Positions 1 to 7,657 of a DNA stretch of 64,000 nucleotides are shown one piece after another. The DNA is taken from the NCBI GenBank assembly GCA_028284195.1, contig JANQSE010000009.1, positions 1-64,000 on the forward strand. The letters are read 5' to 3'. Positions within the stretch are counted from its first letter, which is position 1. Each line of letters begins with the position of its first letter. The notes under the pieces were generated by a model. The model was not told the origin of the DNA. It was given only the letters and a program-made list of their open reading frames with translations, and made no database searches. This DNA is from Balneola sp. (lineage in GTDB: Bacteria; Bacteroidota; Rhodothermia; Balneolales; Balneolaceae). The position numbers and the translations under genes are program-made.

Positions 1-1
1 A

Positions 2-98
2 CCATTGAATTTAGTCCAAGTTGGGATGAGTTGCTACGCAACTTTGTACTTAGCCCAGCCACGTTGAAGATGAAGAGCGGAGCGAATTCATCTTCAAC
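2..98. repeat. 97-bp direct repeat, copy 1
   Basis: This stretch is identical to 1001-1097, exactly 999 bp away, and the pair brackets the metalloprotease gene. Its right part is a 12-bp perfect inverted repeat (GTTGAAGATGAA / TTCATCTTCAAC at 63-74 and 87-98). Base 1 already differs from the matching base of copy 2, so the shared block begins at base 2. The right arm of the 20-bp inverted repeat seen whole around copy 2 (GTACTTAGCCCAGCCACGTT) is at 46-65. Its left arm would lie outside the window. Confidence 0.95.
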
Positions 99-209
99 GA
101 CCAGATAAGCTCTGTGAGCATACCCTTTCTAATTCATTCTAAGGTTACTGTTTCGCACTGAAATTTGCTTACAGCTCAGTATGCTCATTGAGCTTATCAT
201 TTGTTAGTT
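93..209 (-). other. attC-like imperfect inverted repeat
   Basis: Two 20-bp arms (104-123 and 179-198) match at 18 of 20 positions, the mismatch being two adjacent central bases. They are flanked by TTCAAC on the left after a 5-nt spacer and GTTAGTT on the right after a 4-nt spacer. AAC...GTT outer boxes, short unpaired spacers, and inner arms around a ~55-nt centre are the layout of integron attC sites (R and L boxes). Read on the minus strand it directly follows the protease gene, where a cassette attC should be. The R boxes only partly fit RYYYAAC/GTTRRRY, so this is inference. Confidence 0.5.
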
Positions 210-224
210 GCTTTTTATATCTCG

Positions 225-932
225 CTACTTTTCGCCATAAATTTGCTGAATTCCAGCTATGTCACCATTTTGCAGACCGTTCATTGAAAATTTAGATCCA
301 TCCGGAACCATAATGTTCTCGGAATTTACATGACCTAACCCTAAAACATGACCTATTTCGTGTAAGGCATTGATGTAAAATCCACTGCACGACTTTTCTC
401 TCGAATTCGCATCAAAGATCACATCTCCTTTCAGAATATTACAGGGTTCTTCCCGATAGTTTGGGAACGCCACTGCGGATTGAAAAATAGCTGCTAAATA
501 AAATTGAATATCGCTCTCACTATTTGCCGGCAATTCTTCAAATGTGATGTTAGTGACCATTTCCCATTCACCTAATGCCTGCCGTATTCTCTCTTGTGCA
601 CAATCCAGAATCTCGTCCCAAGATTCTGAGGGAACATTTGTTTGTCTGTGTGTATTAATTAAATGACCGGTTCCCTGAAAAGAGAATGTTATCGTACCAC
701 CTGGAGTCTGTGGTCCTGTTGCTTCAATTCCTGTTTCATCAAAGTCTTGATTTTCTCCCCATTTATAGCCAAAAAGACAATACTCTCCAACTCTACTACC
801 TGCGCATGCATCCAACCTTGAATTACATACAGAATAGGCGTCTGATTCATTGATGATTGGAATATCTTTTGAGCATCCATTTAGTAACAGTAGAAAGAGT
901 GCACTTAGTTGTATTTTGATATGTTTACCCAT
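225..932 (-). CDS. secreted metzincin-like zinc metalloprotease (matrixin type), lipoprotein
   Basis: Predicted 235-aa exported zinc peptidase. Residues 191-201 read HEIGHVLGLGH, the full HExxHxxGxxH metzincin zinc site, followed by an Ile-Met that could form the Met-turn (ENIM). The N-terminus has a short hydrophobic segment ending LLNGC, a plausible lipobox with Cys20, so the protein is probably membrane-anchored outside the cytoplasm. Several further cysteines suggest disulfides. The catalytic domain is short and no propeptide is obvious. The gene stands alone between attC-like inverted repeats and inside a 97-bp direct repeat, as expected for an integron gene cassette. The substrate cannot be told from sequence. 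The family call is firm at the motif level; the physiological role is unknown. Confidence 0.8.
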   Translation of the reverse strand: MGKHIKIQLSALFLLLLNGCSKDIPIINESDAYSVCNSRLDACAGSRVGEYCLFGYKWGENQDFDETGIEATGPQTPGGTITFSFQGTGHLINTHRQTNVPSESWDEILDCAQERIRQALGEWEMVTNITFEELPANSESDIQFYLAAIFQSAVAFPNYREEPCNILKGDVIFDANSREKSCSGFYINALHEIGHVLGLGHVNSENIMVPDGSKFSMNGLQNGDIAGIQQIYGEK

Positions 933-966
933 GTTTATTCGTAATTATGCAGAGTTACGTTATTGC

Positions 967-1068
967 GACTAACGTGGCTGGGCTAAGTACAGTGGTTTCG
1001 CCATTGAATTTAGTCCAAGTTGGGATGAGTTGCTACGCAACTTTGTACTTAGCCCAGCCACGTTGAAG
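967..1068 (-). other. second attC-like inverted repeat
   Basis: AACGTGGCTGGGCTAAGTAC (971-990) is exactly complementary to GTACTTAGCCCAGCCACGTT (1045-1064), giving a 20-bp perfect stem with AAC and GTT at the outer ends and a 54-nt centre. The centre holds a small hairpin, AGTTGC-TAC-GCAACT (1028-1042). It lies just upstream of the protease start on the minus strand, where the attC of the preceding cassette would be. A perfect stem without unpaired spacers is less typical of attC than the element at 93-209. Confidence 0.45.
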
Positions 1069-1097
1069 ATGAAGAGCGGAGCGAATTCATCTTCAAC
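1001..1097. repeat. 97-bp direct repeat, copy 2
   Basis: Identical to 2-98. It covers the central part and right arm of the second attC-like element plus the adjoining 36-bp hairpin (arms 1062-1073 and 1086-1097, inner GAATTC). Confidence 0.95.
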
Positions 1098-1297
1098 ATA
1101 AGAATAACACGCATGCTATTCATGTTATCCGGGTTTCATCTTTAAGTGTAATTGTTGTTATTCCTGTAATAAACAGGAATAACATGAAGAAAAGTGATTT
1201 ACTGCAAAAGTACAAGCGTCAGGTTATTCCGGAAGTAGTGGTGTGGAGTACATGCAGATAGGCTGTCATCGAACTACCTAATTTCCGGGAAGAATGC
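1098..1297 (+). other. hairpin followed by 25-codon ORF of unknown nature
   Basis: No gene of normal length lies here. An 11-bp stem (TGTTATTCCTG at 1156-1166, CAGGAATAACA at 1174-1184) runs into an ATG at 1184, which opens a 25-codon frame ending at 1261 (MKKSDLLQKYKRQ...). If the repeats to the left are integron attC sites read leftward, an integrase gene would start about here and be read rightward. The peptide is too short to identify, so this could be a decayed 5' end or chance. Confidence 0.25.
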
Positions 1298-2002
1298 TCA
1301 CCTCATCTTAGGGTGATGGATCAGGTTTTTATACGCATGTACCATTAGCTCTTGAGAAGCTCCTGCAAAATACATCATAAAAACGGTGAGGTTAGCAATC
1401 TGAACTCTGAAATAACCATTCTCGCTATACTTTCTGGAAGAAACAGTCGCATCTTTTTGAATGATTTTAAAAGAAGATGTTTTCTGAATTTTTTGAATCA
1501 GATCGTAATCTTCCATAATCATATAATCTTCCCTAAACCCACCAAGTGAATTGAATAGTTTTTTGCTAATAAACAAGGTTTGATCTCCACCGCGGCACAT
1601 GATCCGATCGAAGCGGGTGCAATAAGCATTGATTCTAAGCAAGGGCGTAGGGTAGTGATCGAACTGGTATCGATAGCAGCCTGATTTATAGCCTTTTCTA
1701 AGAGCTTGATTGATATCATCCATAAAAGAAAGAGGAGGGATGGTATCTGCATGTACAAAATACAGAGTATTATGGGTGGCATGTTCGGCACCTGTGTTCA
1801 TTTGCGCTGCTCTTCCTTTTCTTTTTGAGGGAATGCAGGTAATTCCACAGCTTCTTACAACATCTACCGTATTATCTTGGCTTCCACCATCAACCACTAT
1901 GATTTCAGCTCCATCGAGCCCTGAAATCCCTTTACAGAGATGGCCCAGTAAATCCGAAATGGATTTTTCTTCGTTGTATGTTGGAATAATGATGCTTATC
2001 AC
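1298..2002 (-). CDS. family 2 glycosyltransferase (TIGR04283 type)
   Basis: A 234-aa GT-A fold glycosyltransferase. The N-terminus MISIIIPTYNEE, VVDGGSQDN around residue 38 and HAD at 84-86 match the nucleotide-sugar and metal-binding strands of GT2 enzymes. GGD (138-140) and MEDYDL near 163-168 fit the acceptor and catalytic region. Its size and the RKGRAAQMN segment resemble the TIGR04283 subgroup, often found near selenium or radical-SAM genes, but no such partner is visible here. There is no transmembrane segment, so it is probably cytosolic or peripheral. Donor and acceptor cannot be inferred. It is transcribed alone, divergently from the DUF547 gene about 100 bp away. Confidence 0.8.
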   Translation of the reverse strand: MISIIIPTYNEEKSISDLLGHLCKGISGLDGAEIIVVDGGSQDNTVDVVRSCGITCIPSKRKGRAAQMNTGAEHATHNTLYFVHADTIPPLSFMDDINQALRKGYKSGCYRYQFDHYPTPLLRINAYCTRFDRIMCRGGDQTLFISKKLFNSLGGFREDYMIMEDYDLIQKIQKTSSFKIIQKDATVSSRKYSENGYFRVQIANLTVFMMYFAGASQELMVHAYKNLIHHPKMR

Positions 2003-2101
2003 ATCAGAGATTTTAAATTTTTGTGATGATATCGGAACTCATTTCCTTGATATTGAATTACGAAACTAAGTAAACCACAGGTTCAAACATAACCGATTTG
2101 T

Positions 2102-2905
2102 ATGAAAAGCTTTTTAAAGACGATTTTTACCGCAGGGTTTTTAGCCATCAACCTAATAGTATCTGCTCAGGAAGTTGATTCAGTAAAAACCGAACCAACG
2201 TATGCTGAACTATCCATGCAGTTGCTGCAAAATGTTCGCGAAGGCAAGCCTACCATGGAGATTGAGAATAAGCTGGCGAATATTTCTAAAGAAGAGTTGA
2301 ATGCAGATCTCGATACAGAATCAGAGAAGAAAGCTTTTTGGTTGAATGTATATAATGCGTATGTGCAGATACTGCTTACCGAGAAACCTGAATTATTTGA
2401 AGACCGAAATTCCTGGTTTGGGTATAATTTCTTTTCATCTCCACAAGTAACTATTGCAGGAAAAAAATTGAGTTTCGATGATATTGAGCATGGAATTATC
2501 AGAGATTCAAAGATCAAACTATCGCTGGGTTATTGGGATAAGTGGTTTCCGGGGGAATTTGAGAAAATGTTCCGGTGGGAGGAAGTTGACCCCCGGATTC
2601 ATTTCGCGTTGAACTGTGGAGCTAAAGCATGCCCTTACATCGCTATTTATGATCCTGAAAGAGTAGAGGAGCAATTGGATATTACTTCAAAGCAGTATTT
2701 AGAAAAAACTACCCAGTACGATGCTGAAAAAAACAAAGTAAAAGTAAATGCATTGATGAGCTGGTTTCGTGCAGATTTTGGCGGTAAAGACGGAGCAGTA
2801 GAAATGCTGAAGAAATATGAAATCATCCCGCAGGACGTTAATCCATCAGTGAGCTTCCTGGATTATGACTGGACATTGGAACTGGGGAATTACAAGGATA
2901 TTTGA
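2102..2905 (+). CDS. DUF547 domain protein, exported
   Basis: A 267-aa protein with an N-terminal signal peptide (hydrophobic stretch ending near VSAQE, residue 23). KAFWLNVYNAYVQILL and the later HFALNCGAKACP segment are hallmarks of DUF547, a widespread family with a conserved cysteine and histidine that suggest a papain-like fold. The biochemical activity is not established. The signal peptide places it in the periplasm. It converges with bioB on the right. Confidence 0.8.
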   Translation: MKSFLKTIFTAGFLAINLIVSAQEVDSVKTEPTYAELSMQLLQNVREGKPTMEIENKLANISKEELNADLDTESEKKAFWLNVYNAYVQILLTEKPELFEDRNSWFGYNFFSSPQVTIAGKKLSFDDIEHGIIRDSKIKLSLGYWDKWFPGEFEKMFRWEEVDPRIHFALNCGAKACPYIAIYDPERVEEQLDITSKQYLEKTTQYDAEKNKVKVNALMSWFRADFGGKDGAVEMLKKYEIIPQDVNPSVSFLDYDWTLELGNYKDI

Positions 2906-2917
2906 TTTGATACCCAG

Positions 2918-2940
2918 GCTAATAATTTTAATTTATTAGC
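2918..2940. terminator. AT-rich hairpin between convergent genes
   Basis: GCTAATAA (2918-2925) and TTATTAGC (2933-2940) form a perfect 8-bp stem in the 42-bp gap between the convergent DUF547 and bioB stop codons. It has no strong U-run on either side, so terminator function is plausible by position but weakly supported. Confidence 0.35.
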
Positions 2941-2947
2941 AAAACTT

Positions 2948-3940
2948 TTAAACCCCAACAGGTACATGCTCAGGTTTTGCATCTTTATAAGCTGGGCGTG
3001 GTTTTAATCCAAACAATTCAAACATGTGCATGTCTTCATCCAACTCATTATTGTTGGTGGTAAGTAATTTCTCCCCCGTAAAGATAGAATTGGCCCCAGC
3101 CATAAAACAAAGTGCCTGTTCTTCAAAACTCATACGCACCCGTCCGGCTGAAAGGCGAACCATTGATTGTGGCATAAGAATTCGAGCCGTTGCTATCATT
3201 CTGGCCATATCCCAGCTGGGTACTTTGGGTTGATCTTCCATTGGAGTTCCTTTTACAGCAATTAGTGCGTTTACAGGAACAGATTCAGGATGTTGATCCA
3301 AATTTGAGAGCGTATAGAGCAACCCAATTCGATCTTCGTGTGTTTCTCCCATCCCAATAATGCCACCGGAACAAACGGAGATATTATTATCCTGAACTTT
3401 TTTAATAGTATCTAAACGATCTTCGTATGTACGGGTAGTGATGATTTTTTTGTAAAAATCTTCGCTGGAATCAAGATTGTGATTGTAAGCGTACAATCCG
3501 GCTTCTTTCAATTTAGCAGCTTGTTCATCCGTCAACATTCCAAGCGTGGCACAAACTTCCAGCCCCATGTCTGATATTTCGGAAACCACATCCAGAACCT
3601 GGTCAAAATCTTTGTTCTTTCGGGCACTTCTCCATGCTGCACCCATGCAAAATCGGGTGCTTCCTGCCTGCTTGGCCCGTTCTGCAGAAGCAAGGATCAT
3701 TTCTTTAGGCATCATTTTCTCAGATTCAATTCCTGTATCATACCTGGCTGATTGAGGGCAGTAAGCGCAATCTTCTGAACATCCTCCGGTTTTAATTGAT
3801 AAAAGTGTACAAACTTGTATCTCTCCCGTTTCATGATATTCGCGATGAACCGTTGCCGCCCGATAGATAAGCTCCATTAATGGAGTATTGTAAATTTCAG
3901 TGATTTCTTCTTTAGTCCAATCGTTACGAATAGTTGGCAT
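2948..3940 (-). CDS. bioB: biotin synthase
   Basis: Radical-SAM enzyme that inserts sulfur into dethiobiotin in the last step of biotin synthesis. Residues 54, 58 and 61 form the CxxxCxxC 4Fe-4S/SAM motif in GGCSEDCAYCPQS. YNHNLDSS, SGGIIGMGE and the RLSAGR segment match the substrate and 2Fe-2S site of BioB. The 330-aa length is normal. The other bio genes are not adjacent, so this is an isolated bioB. The start shown has an ATG and a normal BioB N-terminus. Confidence 0.97.
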   Translation of the reverse strand: MPTIRNDWTKEEITEIYNTPLMELIYRAATVHREYHETGEIQVCTLLSIKTGGCSEDCAYCPQSARYDTGIESEKMMPKEMILASAERAKQAGSTRFCMGAAWRSARKNKDFDQVLDVVSEISDMGLEVCATLGMLTDEQAAKLKEAGLYAYNHNLDSSEDFYKKIITTRTYEDRLDTIKKVQDNNISVCSGGIIGMGETHEDRIGLLYTLSNLDQHPESVPVNALIAVKGTPMEDQPKVPSWDMARMIATARILMPQSMVRLSAGRVRMSFEEQALCFMAGANSIFTGEKLLTTNNNELDEDMHMFELFGLKPRPAYKDAKPEHVPVGV

Positions 3941-4058
3941 AGAATCTGGTTTAATGATCTTTTAACAGTTCAAAAGTAAGAGGTATCGTTTCAAATGCCA
4001 ATCGGGAATTTCATTTATTTAGATTAGAAAAAACCCTATCGTAAAAAGAAAAGGAAGG

Positions 4059-4751
4059 ATGAAAGAGCTACTTATCTCAGGTAAATCTTCTTTTAAGATG
4101 GAAGTGCCCTATAAGCTTTACGAAATCGGAAAAAAAGAAAAGAAAAAACCCCTGATTGTTTATCTACACGGATACAGACAAAACATAAATCGGTTCGAGA
4201 AATTAGTGGAAGGGTTATTGGATATTGAAGCATATCATTTATTTATTCAGGGCCCTTATCCGGTTTATGATGAAACTCGAGCAAAAAAAGTTGAGGATTG
4301 GAGCAGAGCCTGGTATTTGTATGATGGGGAGCAAAACCAATTTGTGCAATCTTTAGAACTGGCTTCAGAGTTCATACAAGAGATCATAGATAGTATGCCT
4401 CCTAATATTGAGGTGTCCCGGTTATGTGTCTTTGGTTATTCAATGGGAGGTTATCTGGGCGGATACTTTGCTTTATCCAGATGGGAACATGTGAATGAGA
4501 GTATTATTATTGGAGCAAGGATTAAAACCGAAGCTTTTAAAGACTCTCTTAATGAGGCAGTTCATATACGATTTTTGGGATTACATGGGGCTAATGATAC
4601 AAACGTACTGCCCGAACCCCAGCAAAAAGAAATTGAAAAATTAAAAGCGGCAGGTTTTAAAGCAGATTTTAAATTACTGGATGAAGAACACAAACTTAGC
4701 AGGCCGTTTGTAGATTATTCTCGCAAATGGTTGAAAAGTATTGGGTATTGA
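4059..4751 (+). CDS. alpha/beta hydrolase, phospholipase/carboxylesterase-like
   Basis: A 230-aa cytosolic serine hydrolase. IVYLHGYRQN is the oxyanion-hole strand, and FGYSMGG near residue 128 is the nucleophile elbow GxSxG. GLHGANDTNV carries the likely catalytic Asp and EEHKL the His. Size and order fit the YpfH/carboxylesterase-like group with no lid domain. No signal peptide is seen. A likely terminator follows it. The substrate is unknown. Confidence 0.75.
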   Translation: MKELLISGKSSFKMEVPYKLYEIGKKEKKKPLIVYLHGYRQNINRFEKLVEGLLDIEAYHLFIQGPYPVYDETRAKKVEDWSRAWYLYDGEQNQFVQSLELASEFIQEIIDSMPPNIEVSRLCVFGYSMGGYLGGYFALSRWEHVNESIIIGARIKTEAFKDSLNEAVHIRFLGLHGANDTNVLPEPQQKEIEKLKAAGFKADFKLLDEEHKLSRPFVDYSRKWLKSIGY

Positions 4752-4760
4752 ATTTTTTAA

Positions 4761-4786
4761 ACTAAAACTGAGGCTAGTTTTTTTTT
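4761..4786 (+). terminator. rho-independent terminator
   Basis: AAAACT (4764-4769) and AGTTTT (4776-4781) flank a 6-nt loop and run into a T tract, 20 bp after the hydrolase stop codon. The short AT-rich stem with uninterrupted Ts separates this gene from the response regulator downstream. Confidence 0.5.
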
Positions 4787-4869
4787 CTAATCTTTATTAA
4801 GTTTTTTTAACTAATATTAGAGAAAGGTTTGGTTTCACACGGATATTAAATTCTGACTAGCTATAATAC

Positions 4870-5541
4870 ATGAATATACTCGTTATAGAAGATGATCCAT
4901 CGGTAAGGACTCTGGTAAAAGCCGTTCTTGAGCATAACGGAAACTCGGTAGAAACTGCGGAAACGATACATGATGGTCAGGCATTGGCTACAGAAGGCAA
5001 TTTCGAAATGATTGTTTTGGATTTGGGATTACCAGATGGTGATGGTTATGAAATGTGTAAAGAAATTAGAGATAAAGGTGTTACTACTCCGGTACTAATA
5101 CTCTCAGGCGAGCATGAAACGGACGTAAAAGTAAAGTGCCTGAAAGTTGGGGCTGATGATTATTTGACGAAGCCCTTTAATACAGAAGAGCTGCTTGCGA
5201 GGTTGGAAGCTATTCAGCGAAGAACTGAATCCTCCGGAGATCAAACACTGGTTTGTGGTGAATTGAAGGTCGATTTGCTTAAGCGTGAATTTAGTGTTAA
5301 TGGAGAAGTAGTACAGCTTACAAATAACGAATTCAATCTTCTGGTGTATTTTATTAAAAACAAGAATCGGATCATTACGCAAGAAGAACTCGCAGAAAAA
5401 GTGTGGGATATACATTTTGACACTCAAACAAACTATATAAATGTGTATATCAGCTATTTGAGAAAGAAAATCAGAGAGCATACCGAAACAGATTATATCG
5501 AAACGATCCGCAAGAAAGGATTCACCTTCCGGTGTGAATAA
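4870..5541 (+). CDS. OmpR-family response regulator
   Basis: A 223-aa two-domain regulator. The receiver domain has the acidic pair D8/D9, the phosphoacceptor D51 (VLDLGLPDGDGYE) and the conserved Lys in LTKPFN. The C-terminal half is an OmpR/PhoB winged helix (LTNNEFNLLVYF ... YINVYISYLRKKI ... GFTFRCE). No histidine kinase is adjacent, so it is an orphan and its partner must be elsewhere. Target genes cannot be inferred. Confidence 0.92.
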   Translation: MNILVIEDDPSVRTLVKAVLEHNGNSVETAETIHDGQALATEGNFEMIVLDLGLPDGDGYEMCKEIRDKGVTTPVLILSGEHETDVKVKCLKVGADDYLTKPFNTEELLARLEAIQRRTESSGDQTLVCGELKVDLLKREFSVNGEVVQLTNNEFNLLVYFIKNKNRIITQEELAEKVWDIHFDTQTNYINVYISYLRKKIREHTETDYIETIRKKGFTFRCE

Positions 5542-5602
5542 ACCCGGGGCTTTCTTATAAGCCATGTTCATTTTGTGAGCAGCTTTTTTATATCTTGGAT
5601 TT

Positions 5603-6280
5603 ATGCAAGATGAATTGATAGAATATTTGCGTGGATTTGTTTCCGAAGCTCGCTGGAAACGCATTAATCAAGTACTCGAGAATCGCACGCAGCATATTAC
5701 GGTAGTACTGGAAGACATTTATCAACCACACAATGCCAGTGCAGTTTTGCGGAGTTGTGATGGTTTTGGGATTCAGGATGTACATATTATTGAGAACCGG
5801 AACCAATTTGATGTTTCATCAGAGGTAACAATAGGATCCGATCAATGGTTGACGCTGCATAGATATAACAAACCCGAACAAGATAATGTAGCGGCTTGTT
5901 TTGAACGTTTGAGAACAGATGGATATCAAATTATTGCAACCACACCTCATGAGTACGATTCTGACTTGAATACACTAAGTATAGAACAACCAACCGCATT
6001 GGTATTTGGAACAGAGCTAGAAGGTGTTACTGAACAGGTAATGAAACAAGCCGATGGCTACGTTAAGATACCTATGTTCGGGTTTAGCGAAAGCTTTAAT
6101 ATTTCTGTAAGTGCTGCCATTTGTTTATATGATACCTCTACAAGAGTAAGAAGCTCAGGAGTGAAATGGGAACTTAGCTGGCAAAAGAAACAAGATATGC
6201 TGCTTGAATGGCTAAAAAAATCGATAAAAGCAGGAGATCAGTTGGCAGAACAATGGATTAAAGAGCGCACTGCCGGTTAA
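5603..6280 (+). CDS. SpoU/TrmH-family RNA 2'-O-methyltransferase
   Basis: SPOUT-class methylase of 225 aa. The three motifs are clear: NASAVLRSCDGFGI (44-57, catalytic Arg50), ALVFGTELEGVT (132-143) and VKIPMFGFSESFNISVSAAI (154-173), which form the knotted SAM site. The N-terminal helical extension and lack of an L30e-like domain resemble TrmH, which methylates G18 in the tRNA D-loop. RlmB-like rRNA activity is less likely. It follows the response regulator by 61 bp and may be co-transcribed. Its 3' end overlaps the stop codon of the opposing acyltransferase gene. Confidence 0.85.
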   Translation: MQDELIEYLRGFVSEARWKRINQVLENRTQHITVVLEDIYQPHNASAVLRSCDGFGIQDVHIIENRNQFDVSSEVTIGSDQWLTLHRYNKPEQDNVAACFERLRTDGYQIIATTPHEYDSDLNTLSIEQPTALVFGTELEGVTEQVMKQADGYVKIPMFGFSESFNISVSAAICLYDTSTRVRSSGVKWELSWQKKQDMLLEWLKKSIKAGDQLAEQWIKERTAG

Positions 6281-6987
6281 ATTTTTTGGAATCCTTTATC
6301 CGGGAAATCTGCAGCTTTTCTGGTTTCTTTAAGCAAGTTATAAATTGCTAATTCAAGTTCTTTAGTAAGCTCTTTTTTCGGTAAAGATTTTGGAAAAGAA
6401 GTTGACGAACCGATGTTAATATACAATTCAGGTTTGCTGCCCCGAAATGAACGCAAGTAAAAGGCAATGGGTACAAAATCTGTTTTTTCACTTATGTTTT
6501 GATACAACCATGCAAGGCCGGATTTAAATTCAGGTTTCGAATCTGAAGCAGGGATAAGCTCTCCTTCAGGGTAAATAAACAGGCTGGCTTGATTTCTTTT
6601 CATTGATTGGAGCGCATAACGAAGTGAGCGGAGAGCGGCTTTAGGGTCGTCCAGGTTTATCGAAAATGCCCCTATCCGGGAAAAGAATGGATACTTCTTC
6701 ATTTGTTTATCCTCCATTAGTGCCCGGGGCTTTTGGTGAAATATTTTCCGATCTAGAAAGAGAGGGAGCAGTCCATCCCACCAAAGATTATGATTGCAAA
6801 AATAAACGGTTCTTGAGCTTATAGAAGGATAGTATTTCTGTTTGATCCAGACGCTATGAAACCTTCTTTTGATTAACCAACGTGTGTACGAATCAAAAAA
6901 CCAGATTATAAAACGGGATTCTTTTGCAGGTATAAAACTCAATGAATTCTTTTTGCAGATGATAGCAGGTTCTGCCTTATCTTTCAA
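6277..6987 (-). CDS. 1-acyl-glycerol-3-phosphate acyltransferase-like (PlsC family)
   Basis: Lysophospholipid acyltransferase of 236 aa. H66-D71 in NHNLWWDG is the HX4D catalytic motif, and IYPEGELIP matches the EGT-like acyl-acceptor motif. It probably acts at the inner membrane on a lysolipid, but the acceptor is unknown. No ATG is available. The listed start is a TTG immediately after an in-frame stop, and another TTG at 6942 (giving MSFIPAKES...) is equally possible. The listed start lies 2 bp from the start of the divergent methyltransferase, so at least one of the two promoters must sit inside the neighbouring coding sequence. Confidence 0.8.
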   Translation of the reverse strand: MKDKAEPAIICKKNSLSFIPAKESRFIIWFFDSYTRWLIKRRFHSVWIKQKYYPSISSRTVYFCNHNLWWDGLLPLFLDRKIFHQKPRALMEDKQMKKYPFFSRIGAFSINLDDPKAALRSLRYALQSMKRNQASLFIYPEGELIPASDSKPEFKSGLAWLYQNISEKTDFVPIAFYLRSFRGSKPELYINIGSSTSFPKSLPKKELTKELELAIYNLLKETRKAADFPDKGFQKI

Positions 6988-6989
6988 TT

Positions 6990-7649
6990 ATGAAGAAACA
7001 CAGAGGTAAACCAATCGTTCAGATTACCGATCCTGAAATAGATCGTTACTCAGAAAATCATACAACGCCAGAAAGTGAAGCTCTTAAAGAGCTTATTAAA
7101 TCCAGCGACGAGGCTCTTGAATATATCGACATGTTAAGTGGTAGAATTGTGGGCCAATTTTTGAAAATGATGGTACAAATTTCAAAGGCAAAGCGGATTC
7201 TTGAAATAGGTACATTTACCGGATATTCGGCCTTAATGATGGCTGAAGCATTGCCTGAAGATGGAGAGATGGTAACTTTGGAGATGAATTATAAATACCA
7301 GGAAATTGCTCAAAACCATTTTGATAGCTTTCCCAATGGTTCAAAGATTAAAGTGATAAAAGGAAATGCTCAGAAGACCATCACTACGTTAGAAGGGGAG
7401 TTCGATATGGTTTATTTAGATGGGGACAAATTACAATACGAGCATTATTACGGAGAATCGATGAAACGCCTGAAGCAGGGCGGTTTGATTATTGCCGATA
7501 ATGTGCTTTGGGATGGAATGGTACTTGATCCTGAAGATTCTAAATCCCGGGCTATTAAAAATTTTAATGCATTGGTAGCAAAAGACGAAAGGGTAGAACA
7601 GGTACTGCTTCCGGTTCGCGATGGCGTTAGTGTGATAAGGAAAAAATAG
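6990..7649 (+). CDS. class I SAM-dependent O-methyltransferase (COMT-like)
   Basis: A 219-aa enzyme of the caffeoyl-CoA/catechol O-methyltransferase family. ILEIGTFTGYSALMMAEALP is the SAM-binding glycine loop; MVYLDGDKLQYEHYY and IIADNVLWDGMV carry the metal-binding Asp and Asn residues of this family. Length and motif spacing are typical. Bacterial members act on varied small catechols and the substrate is not predictable. It is divergent from the PlsC-like gene and converges on the HAD operon. Confidence 0.88.
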   Translation: MKKHRGKPIVQITDPEIDRYSENHTTPESEALKELIKSSDEALEYIDMLSGRIVGQFLKMMVQISKAKRILEIGTFTGYSALMMAEALPEDGEMVTLEMNYKYQEIAQNHFDSFPNGSKIKVIKGNAQKTITTLEGEFDMVYLDGDKLQYEHYYGESMKRLKQGGLIIADNVLWDGMVLDPEDSKSRAIKNFNALVAKDERVEQVLLPVRDGVSVIRKK

Positions 7650-7657
7650 GGCTTAGA

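Noticed and set aside
4862-4867. TATAAT immediately before the response-regulator start
   Set aside because: It lies only 2 bp before the ATG, so a start site would fall inside the coding region; no -35 was seen. Probably chance in AT-rich DNA.
5104-5664. 186-aa minus-strand ORF over the response regulator
   Set aside because: Antisense shadow of a gene with clear receiver and DNA-binding motifs; composition is not protein-like.
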